Shown here one piece after another: positions 41,944 to 50,700 of a stretch of DNA of 64,000 nt. Location of the stretch: assembly GCF_907165205.1 (NCBI RefSeq), contig NC_058191.1, positions 28,290,064 to 28,354,063 of the forward strand, read 5' to 3'. Numbering within the stretch: position 1 is the first letter of the stretch; each line of letters opens with the position of its first letter. The position numbers and the translations under genes are program-made. Under the pieces are notes generated by a model, which was not told the DNA's origin, did not search any database, and saw only the letters and a program-made list of their open reading frames with translations. This DNA is from Coccinella septempunctata (Eukaryota > Arthropoda > Insecta > Coleoptera > Coccinellidae).

Positions 41944-41985
41944 ATGAGAAGATGGTCACAAACATGATCGAAACGTTGGAAACTT
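41944..41985 (+). ncRNA. Hammerhead-like motif
   Basis: GAGAAGATGGTC, an 8-base loop, GATCGAAACGTTGG: the GGTC/GATC stem is imperfect, and GAAAC with a following CGTTGG fits the right half of Penelope-type hammerheads. The CUGANGA element is altered, so it is probably inactive. Confidence 0.3.
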
Positions 41986-42228
41986 GCTATATTTGGTTTC
42001 ATTGCTTAGACTTAAATCCCCTTAAGTCAATCTATTCACTATTGAGGTCATCAGCACATACTTAGATAGATTTTACAATTATTGAAACCATGAGTTGCGC
42101 CTATGGTAGTAATAATTAAAATGGTCGGTTTATTAAATGAAAAAGTGAAAGATTTAAAAAAATCTGTTATCTGTTGAATGATCGTATCCATATTCAGCAA
42201 ATTCAATGAATAATATCAGGAATTTGTA

Positions 42229-42582
42229 TATTTGAAAAAGCGTATACTGATTTTAAAACATCTACAACTCTGTCAACGTTTTGGACATTATTTGTCCTTT
42301 CTCAAGGCTCGTTATAATTTTTAAAAATATCTCGTCTCGGCAAAGAATCTTGCTTTCATATTTCGATCAAAGGTTATTGTATTTTATTATATAAATGATA
42401 ATTACCTATATAAAATATATAAATAATAAAATAAAACAACCATTGATCGAAATGCGAAAACAATATTTATTGCCGTGGCCAAATATTAAAAATTATAACT
42501 AGCCTTGAGAAAGAACAAATAATATCTGAAACGTTGGCAAAGTTGTAGATGTTTGAAAATCAGTATACACTTTTTCAAATAT
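42229..42582. repeat. Foldback element with a hammerhead-like module in each arm
   Basis: The arms begin atttgaaaaagcgtatactg and end with the inverse at 42562-42582. Each arm contains CTTGAGAAAG-(A/G)AC, a short loop, then GAAACGTTGGCA or AAAACGTTGACA, on opposite strands (plus near 42497-42533, minus near 42268-42306). These resemble hammerhead cores in order and spacing. Confidence 0.5.
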
Positions 42583-43144
42583 TCCAAACTCCCGATATTA
42601 TTCCTTCAATTTGAAAGAATAATTTTTCACAACATTGGTTGTTCATTACTCATAAATATGAAAGCAAAAGAACTAAAGTCAATAAAAGATGAACTGAAAA
42701 TGTATACAAAAATTATTCTCGAAATACCCAGACATTCTTCTTCAGCCATGTTTTGTGATATGAAGATTATCAATTTCGTATTATTATTATCCAAGTATAA
42801 AAAAAACAAATCCAAAAAATGCAATTCATTGAAAATCACTATTGGAAAAAATTAAAAGGATGCAGAGGTAAAAAGAAAGATTGCCACACACATTCAGCGA
42901 TGAATGTTTGTGGTAATTCCATCCACAGTTCTCATGCATAATTCATCAGAATTCCAGTATTTATTGCAAGCAATATCTTTCAAATTCTTAATCTAAATTA
43001 TTATTGAAGAATTCTCATAATATGTAGGTATTATATTTCTCTGGTGTACCAAAAATTTAACCTACTTTCCGTATTTGATTTTATTATTTTGCCTCGTTTG
43101 AGATTTTCTGTTCATTATTATTATTATTTTTTTGTTCATACCAG

Positions 43145-43276
43145 GTAGCTTATGACCGACTTTTGGGGGTAACATTCAATGAAACCGACCAGGAACGTGC
43201 TGTAGATGTCCCCGAAAATTTTATCGAAAGAAAAAAAACTCCCCCAAAATATCCGATATCCGTAAACACGGTCAAG
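43145..43276 (+). CDS. sdt: stardust cassette exon, second ECR1-like copy
   Basis: The acceptor is cataccag and the donor gtaaac. The exon is 132 bases, 44 codons, phase 0 at both ends, so it can be used or skipped without frame change. It contains ERAVDVPENFIERKKTPPKYP (split here as ERAVDVPENF and IERKKTPPKYP). This lines up with REMAVDVPESF and VARNKTPPRYP of the exon at 40570, so the two arose by tandem exon duplication. If both are used, the protein would carry two potential Par-6-binding motifs. Met is replaced by Ala-preceding Arg, but the VD pair needed in PALS1 is kept. Usage needs transcript data. Confidence 0.85.
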
Positions 43277-43431
43277 GTAAACGAATGAAATGCCAACCTT
43301 CTGTCTCAGTACACTTTGATGCATGCTCGTAAACTTGAAATCGATCAGTAATAACATTCCGTATTTAGTAGATAATTAGATATTAACATCTTATTGTAGC
43401 TCCTTCCGTTGATCTACTTCTTATACAATAA

Positions 43432-43827
43432 AGAGTGAGTAAAAAGGAACGCACAAAATTCATATGTTCGGTATTTACTAGTTTGTAGAAAAGGGCTCGA
43501 ACAGGTACATTTTGAATTAGGCAACTTTTCATAAATAATTGAACTCCCCACTCATTGATCTCAAAATACATAAAAAAGTAAAATCTAAATGATTTTGACT
43601 ATAACATCGCCATAATAAAAAAAAATGATTAAAAAGCCCCTATCGATGACCAAATCATCCTCAGCAAAAAGTGGTATTTCTGCTACTGGAACAGCGAAAG
43701 TTGATTTATTATACGTGGAAAATTGCATGATTTATAATAAAAATTGTCCCGTTCGAGTATTTTCCTTCAAAATAGTAGGTAAATATCGAAGATATGAATT
43801 TTGTGCTTTACCTTTTACTCACCCTGC
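43432..43827. repeat. TIR element, gagtgagtaaaa type
   Basis: GAGTGAGTAAAAAGGAACGC plus acaaaattcatat at the left is matched in inverse by atatgaattttgtgcttta and ccttttactcaccctgca at the right. A second block (ggctcgaacagg / cccgttcgagta) is also inverted. A reading frame inside is not gene-like. Confidence 0.6.
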
Positions 43828-45083
43828 ATATTATCTGATATATCCTACAGCTACACCAAATATTATAGAGTTAGCTGTGTTAGTAGTCTAACGTAACTCT
43901 ATAATCTTTGATCCTACACTCAATAGGTTCAGCTAGTTATGACAAAAGAGGAGTGAATACTTCACAAATGACTGTATTTATGCACTCCATTTATAATTGA
44001 ATTTCTGCCCATATATTTCATAATAAAGATTATATATTATACTCAAGACATAATCTACCAAATATTTTATGAGGCTGAAAAATTTCAAGTACTCCATAAG
44101 CGTAATGCCTTCACCTTCAATGAACACACGAGCAAGTCTGTATCAAAATTCAAATAATAACAGTTTCGTCCTGACTACTCCAATGGCAACTTAATTTTCG
44201 AAGCACGAAGGTGACGCGGTTTGTTAAACGTAAAAAAATTGACAACAGGAAATGCAAGGAAATCCCTTTCCGGTAGTACCTGTAGAGGCGCAGGTCCCCA
44301 TTGAATTCTTCCGCTGTGACGCATATCAATGACTAGAGAGACCAACAGGTTTGTTGAGATTCTCGAAGACCGTTGGTTTACGTTTCTTATTATTATGACA
44401 ATAAGGGGTTCTCAGAAAAGAGTACCTGTTGCAGACGAAACCTTACTCATTCTTCCTATACGGAGATCTGCCATTAACCTTGACATTTTAGCTTTTTGTT
44501 CATTATTTCGAAAAAATTTACCTTTCATAAAATCCTCACAGTTCCTAACATGTAGATGCCAGAAAATAAATGAAAAAATTACGAATGAATTTTTATAATA
44601 AATTTATCTGCTATAATCTATTGTGGTACGACTTCTACAAAGTAGTAATGTAGTGCCTCAGTATACCATGACACCCACGTATGGCTCTATTTTCAGTCGA
44701 ATTGAAATTTTGATTTCAAACTACTGATAAATTATTATGTAAGAAGCATGTCGATGTCAGATTGCCAATTCGAAATTGTGAATTGTAATTAAGATCAACT
44801 ATAGGGAAAAATAGGAAATTAAAAAAGACAAATCGAAGAGTACGAAAAATTTGCAGAGTTTCTTCATATTTCAGAAAGAATTGAAACAATTAAAAGATGA
44901 ACACAATTTCAACTCATTTTGCCATTGCAATATTTCTTGAAAATGGTACATAAGCTTCAAAATACCTAAACAATAACTCCGTAGTTCCTCTTCAACTTCA
45001 ACTAAGGATGTTGAGAATTCATCTCAAGTTTCATTGATTTTCTCTATGTTAATGCAAAATATTATTGTAACTACTACCCATAT

Positions 45084-45087
45084 ACAT
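45084..45087. repeat. Target-site duplication, left copy
   Basis: acat here and acat at 53883-53886 flank the element. The empty site reads ...ccatatacatactc..., containing tacata, the alternating pyrimidine-purine type favoured by gypsy-class errantivirus integrases. Confidence 0.9.
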
Positions 45088-45469
45088 TGTTGTATTCCTT
45101 TCGGAACGAACTTAGTTTTTTAAAAAACTAACAGAAAGCAGGGTCGCTGTCACCAGGGCAGCTTTATTGAGGTAAAGCTCCGTAAAACCTTTAGTTATGA
45201 ACACTATTATAGATTGATAGATTGTCACTTTACGAAGGATAACGCACTGTTATTTTTAATTAATTTATTTGGAAGGCACAAGATACAGAAATAGATCAAT
45301 AGATACGAAAATTAATTTGAACTATGCGATATGAATGAAGAATCAATCTCAACGGTACGATCTGAACTGAACTGAGAGCGTCATGCTGCTACTTATATAT
45401 TGTTTTGGAAAATGCTGACTTGAGCAAAAATGTGTTAACAATGGGGCCCTTGTATACAGGGTGGCAACA
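45088..45469 (-). repeat. 3' LTR of the errantivirus-like element
   Basis: 382 bp, running TG...CA in element orientation. I compared it by eye with 53501-53882 and saw no difference. On the - strand it starts TGTTGCCACCCTG and ends GGAATACAACA. It holds the TATA/initiator pair (unused here) and the polyadenylation signal. Confidence 0.95.
45163..45168 (-). terminator. Polyadenylation signal in the 3' LTR
   Basis: AATAAA on the - strand, about 205 bases downstream of the predicted LTR start site. This is compatible with an R region ending shortly after it. Confidence 0.65.
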
Positions 45470-45487
45470 TCTCCCCCCTAAAAGAAG
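45470..45487 (-). other. Polypurine tract
   Basis: On the - strand CTTTTAGGGGGGAGA directly abuts the TGTTGCC start of the 3' LTR. This is the expected plus-strand DNA primer of an LTR element. Confidence 0.9.
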
Positions 45488-45745
45488 ATTTTTGATGTGC
45501 AAGAAGAGCAAAAATCTTTAAAATAAGAATTCTGAAGCAGTATGACACCTTACATGAGGTATTAAAATGTAAAGATATATTCTAATTAAATTATTCAGTG
45601 ATATCAAGATTAAAATCAATAAATTATGGATATTCAATTAGTCCAAAAATGAGAGCATAGAATTATCAAGAAATTAAGACATTTCAAATTGAACGAGATA
45701 TTAGAAAAAATATAAAGGAGTAAGATATATGTAAAATTGTAACAA

Positions 45746-47755
45746 TTAATGAGGATTAATTTTTAATGTCTTGTTTGTTCTTCTCTGTGTTTGAGACCCG
45801 CTGCTGGAGGCGTCTTCTGGTCTCGATACTCGGATTTCTGTCTCAGAGGAACCTGGGTAATTAAGACGTTGGAGTTCTGCATCGTAGTAGACTTGAACTG
45901 GTTGCTGTATTGGTCTCTTGTGACATTGGTTGAAGATCTGGAAACATGGACCTGCTTCAATGGCCCTAGGCTCTTTGGTACAGCAGAAGATTCTTCGGAG
46001 AATTTGGAAACATCCACACCATTTCATAAAATTGTAGAGGACAATGAGCAAAATGGTACCACATGTAATTGATAGGGCTGTTGTTACCCACGAAGAGTGT
46101 TGGATGATGAAAGGCCTATTCAGTTGTTGTTGGAGTTGATCATCGAATTCTGCTAGCTTGTGTTGAGCATACTTGAGTTCGTGGAGGTTGACACTTGTTA
46201 ATTTTATTGGTTCCATATGAATTGCGTGGACAGTGAGATTTCTCTTCAATTTCTGGCAGCAATCGTCCTGTATTATACTTGAAGATGGAATTTCATAACT
46301 TGAGTTTAGGGAAGCTAGTACTGCGCTGGTTTCTAGACTTGTATGATCAGTAAATGCCTTGCAGTGTGAGTTGAGCTTTAGAATACCCATCTTCTCGATG
46401 ATTTCTTGCTTTAAGGATTCTTCACCACAGATGATAGAGATTCGAGTTGGATTGGATAGGGAGAACAGCCATTCATTAACGTCGGTCTTGTGCCAGATTT
46501 CAGCATCGGCTATGATATTTCTTTTCATGCAGGAGTCGGGAATCTTGTTGACGATTTTCATTAGCAGTTGTACTTCACAGGAAGAGTCGATTTTCTTCAT
46601 GGTTGGCATCTGATTGCAAATCCACTCTCTCGGATGGTATTCAATACAATTTTCCAATTTATCAGCCAACAAATAATTTGTTCTCATAGGTGAAATCAGT
46701 AGGAAGGGTTTGGATGGTTCGATATAAGAGAATAAACTATTATCTTCAGAATGAGGGTGTGGTAAAGAGAATAGTTGATAAAGATCGAGGTCTTGTGAGG
46801 AAGAAATAGGTATTTCGAATGCAATTGTTAGTAAGCTATTTTTTATGAAAGATTTCAAGTTCATGATTTTATAGTAGTAATAAACGTTTTCGATACTCAA
46901 AGGAATAGGAAGAGAAATATTAGTAGAGATTTTCAGAAGTTCTCGATAAAGTGCTTCTGGAGGCAAAATTCTATAATTTATTATTCCATGCTGTATAAGT
47001 GAAACATCATTCACGTAATTTTGCAAATTGAATAGGAGTTCATCAGTCATTTCAATGAGCAGTATAAGATGATTTGAAATTTGAGATTCTATTTCATACG
47101 CATGTTGAATATTATTAAGATCCTTCGAGAACTGATTAAATTCTTTTAAGTTCTTATTTAAGATTCCTATGTTTTCGTTCATTTTATAAAATGAATTATT
47201 GAAATTAGAAATGGTAGATGAAAGAATTGATACTTGTTGCTGCATTAGAACATCAGTTTGTTTTTCGTTATTTATGATTTGATTTATTGCATCTGAATAA
47301 AATTGAGCGTCTTCTGAATCTGGGTTACCAGTTAACCATTTAATAGCCGTCCCGACGCCGTTAAATAAGCCACGTTTCTTTCTTGGCATATTAATTTGAT
47401 GAGATATAATTTTATAAATTTCCTCAATTATTGTAACTTTGGTTTTCACGTAACTTAATTGATTTTTACAGTCATTAGAAAGATGCTCTGCCATTGCGAT
47501 ATCACATAGATTTATAGAGTTCGAGTAGAAACCTAATATTTGTACGACTTGATATTTGAAATGAGTTAAGTTATGATATGTAAGAATTATATATTTTTCG
47601 TTTGATATTTGTGCCTTACCAAGATTATGATATAGTAAACCGGAGGATGATTTGATAGGATTGATTTCATATTGATGTGCTTGAAGAAGGACTTGGAAAG
47701 TGAATAACTGGAGGAGAACAATTATTTTCGTCATTATCTGCATTATCTGCAACAT
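45746..47755 (-). CDS. env: Envelope glycoprotein (Env, errantivirus/baculovirus F type)
   Basis: Class I-type fusion glycoprotein of insect errantiviruses, predicted to span the membrane and mediate cell-to-cell transfer. The frame is 669 codons. It shows a hydrophobic signal-like segment within the first 25 residues and a furin-type site RKKR at residues 125-128, immediately followed by a Gly-rich hydrophobic fusion-peptide-like start. There is a long Cys-poor helical region and one transmembrane segment at about residues 553-575, next to a Cys pair, and then a tail of about 90 residues. Its start overlaps the pol end by 89 bases. A splice acceptor at 47747 would remove the first ATG and make Met-5 the start. 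All key elements are intact. I give no reconstruction. Confidence 0.88.
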   Translation of the reverse strand: MLQIMQIMTKIIVLLQLFTFQVLLQAHQYEINPIKSSSGLLYHNLGKAQISNEKYIILTYHNLTHFKYQVVQILGFYSNSINLCDIAMAEHLSNDCKNQLSYVKTKVTIIEEIYKIISHQINMPRKKRGLFNGVGTAIKWLTGNPDSEDAQFYSDAINQIINNEKQTDVLMQQQVSILSSTISNFNNSFYKMNENIGILNKNLKEFNQFSKDLNNIQHAYEIESQISNHLILLIEMTDELLFNLQNYVNDVSLIQHGIINYRILPPEALYRELLKISTNISLPIPLSIENVYYYYKIMNLKSFIKNSLLTIAFEIPISSSQDLDLYQLFSLPHPHSEDNSLFSYIEPSKPFLLISPMRTNYLLADKLENCIEYHPREWICNQMPTMKKIDSSCEVQLLMKIVNKIPDSCMKRNIIADAEIWHKTDVNEWLFSLSNPTRISIICGEESLKQEIIEKMGILKLNSHCKAFTDHTSLETSAVLASLNSSYEIPSSSIIQDDCCQKLKRNLTVHAIHMEPIKLTSVNLHELKYAQHKLAEFDDQLQQQLNRPFIIQHSSWVTTALSITCGTILLIVLYNFMKWCGCFQILRRIFCCTKEPRAIEAGPCFQIFNQCHKRPIQQPVQVYYDAELQRLNYPGSSETEIRVSRPEDASSSGSQTQRRTNKTLKINPH

Positions 47756-50700
47756 AAGGTTTTAATTTATTAAAATGATAAGTTTTTAGTTTCGAAGGAC
47801 TAATTCTCAATGTTGCTGTCTGATTATTATGTATCTGTTCTATTTTATAAGGTCCTTTGTAATTTGGAGCTAGTTTCTTATTTTTCGCTTTCGACTGTGA
47901 GTCATAAAGAAGTACAAGATCGCCTTCATTGAATTGATACGTTCTATTGTGAGTTTTATCATAATATTCCTTGGATTTATTTTTAGACTTTAGAAGATTA
48001 TCACGAGCAGTTTCTCTTAATATTTTCAATTTATTTGTGATATCAGTAGCTAGTTCTGAATAATTATTTAGGTTTTTCGGATTATTTATTTGTGACGGAA
48101 TTCGAGCCCTTTGTCCAAAGACTAATTCATATGGGGTTTTTTGAGTAGATTTATGTATTGAGGTATTATAACTAAACGTTGCAAAGTTGAGGAATTCATC
48201 CCAGTTATTAGAGTCTTTATTTACATAGCATTTGAAATAATCTTTAAGAGTTAGATGTGTTCTTTCTAAGGATCCTTGCGTTTGAGGGTGATATGGAGAT
48301 GATTGCTTATGTTTGATCGACATTAACTTATTTATTTCCTTGAATATTTTCGATGTGAATTCTACGCCTTGATCTGTGAGAATATTGTTTGGAAATCCGA
48401 ATTGTGTACAGAATTTAAGAAAGTGTATTGCTACCGTTACAGCATCATGTATGTTGAGAGCGTAAGCTTGAATGAATTTCGTTAAGTCGTCTTGAATGGT
48501 TAATATAAAGCGATTATTATTTTTCGTCATAGGTAGAGGACCAACTATATCTAAGGCAATTTGTTCACAGAATTTGGTTGAGGTAGTTGTAATGATCATA
48601 GGACTTTTATTATGTTTGAAATCAGTTTTAGATTTTTGACATATTTTGCATCTCCTTATATACTTTCGAATATGATCTTTCATATTATCCCAAAAATAGA
48701 ATTTCTTTATTTTTTCGTATGTGCGTTCAAATCCTTGGTGTCCAGCTAATGGTGAATCATGATTATCGAATAAAATTTCCTTTATTAAGTTTTCATCACT
48801 TACATTAATTCGTTCGTCGCATAAAATTTCATATTCAAAGTCACGAAACAGAAAATATAAGAGACTGAAAAAGGTATCTTCTCGGATTATTGAATTATTT
48901 TTAAAAAGAGCTATATTTGGAATCGTGAACTTTTTTATGTTGTTAAAATTGAGCATTAGTCTAAGATTAACGAAAGTTGCGAATAAATCTTCGTATGTTA
49001 CAGATTGATCATTAAATTCTTTTAGAAAGAGAACAAAAATAAATTGATGAGTTAACTTTTTTGCTATTATATCAGTAACTTTAGGATTTTCTGGAAGATC
49101 TGAAAAATGAGTTTTTATAAAATCAAGAAATTTGTTCGAATTTGAGTAATCGCATGACATTGGAATTATAAATGTTTTTATATTGGAAATTGGCGTATTA
49201 ACAACCTTAGGTTTAGGAATTTTAACTTCTCTTTGATGAAAGCCTTTGAAGTTTTCAAACGTGAGGTCTTCATCATCTATAGAATAAACAAAATTTTTAC
49301 TGTGTTCATCAGGTAAATTATATATCGTTATACTGATCGACGAATCGTGAAAAATGTATTTGATCATATGAAATATTTTTGGCCAATAAAGATTGTCTAA
49401 ACCACAACTGATACGAGGGAAAGCTAAATGTGATTCATTATTTTGTTGACATAAAATTTTGAGATTCATTAGAGCTTTGAAAACTGTTTGATAAGTAGGT
49501 TTTTGGAAAGAGAGAGCTTTGGTTATGAGGTAATAAATTCTTCGGTTTTGATCACTAATATAAGCCACTTGTCCTACAGTTTTATTTTGAGATTTCAACT
49601 CATCTACTTGTCCAAATCTAGTTTTGAATATTAATGCAATTCCTTTACCCATTTTAAAATCCTGAGATACACAATGTACTAGAGAATGATTAGGTGGCGT
49701 TTCGAAAAGATCACCTAGCTTTTCTTGAATATTGGAAGAATTCTGTATGGTTTTGGATTCGTATTTATTCATAAAGTCATTATATGAGATTTCATTATTA
49801 TTGTCTTGAATTAAACGACTTAGAGCATCTGCATTCTGATTCAACTTTCCTTTCTTATACACTATTTCATAATCATAGTCCATTAATTTCAATCTCCATC
49901 TCAATAAGCGACTTGAAGGTTCCTTACAATTTTTCAACCAAACTAAAGGTTTATGATCTGTGCAAATAATGAATTTTTGCCCATAAAGGTATGGTCTGTA
50001 ATGTTTACAAGATTCAACGATAGCTAATAATTCCTTTTCTGTCGTGGAATAATTTCTTTCAGATTTTGTTAGAGTCTTAGAATAATAACTGATGGGTAAA
50101 TCTTTTCCAATAGGTCCTTGAGAAAGTACCGCAGCAATAGCATCGTTTGAAGCGTCAGTAGTTAATATAAATGTTTCTGAAAAATTAGGAAATTTGAGAA
50201 TTGGTTCTTTGGTAAGGATGTCTTTAAATTTTTCAAAGGACTTCTGACAATCTTCTGTCCATTCGAATTTTTGATTTTTCTTCAGTAAGTTATGTAATGG
50301 CTTAGCAATAGCGGAAAAGTTTTCAATGAATTTCCGATAATAACCAATAAGACCTAGAAACGATTTTAATTGTTTAGGATTTTTGGGAACTGAAATATTT
50401 TTAATAACTTCGATTTTGTTTGGATCGGGTTTAACACCTTCCTCTGATACATGATGACCTAGATACGTTATTTCTCGACATAAAAATTCGCATTTATCCG
50501 GCTGTAATTGAAGATTGTGAATTTGTAATTGACGGAAAACATCTTCTAGCATCGAATTATGATCTTCTAATGAAGAACCATGAACCACTATATCATCAAT
50601 ATAACAAAAACATTTAGCACCTTGGAGCCCGGATAGTACAATTTTCATAAGTCTTGCTAAACGACTCGGACTGTTTTTGAGTCCCATAGGCATTCTGTTG

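Larger units (their letters stand above)
40790..43144 (+). other. sdt intron with foldback element and hammerhead-like motifs
   Basis: The donor is gtaagt; the acceptor is ataccag after a T-rich tract. The intron holds the hammerhead-like motif at 41944-41985 and the foldback element at 42229-42582. No other exon was recognised. Confidence 0.75.
43277..45087 (+). other. sdt intron left of the retroelement
   Basis: Contains an inverted-repeat element at about 43432-43827 and otherwise AT-rich DNA. The target site of the retroelement ends it (acat, 45084-45087). Local reading frames are repeat sequence. Confidence 0.7.

Noticed and set aside
43625..43891. An 88-codon + strand reading frame
   Set aside because: Lies across the inverted arm of the TIR element at 43432-43827.
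45746..46613. Open frames opposite env and pol
   Set aside because: Antisense shadows of the retroelement coding regions, with no independent support.
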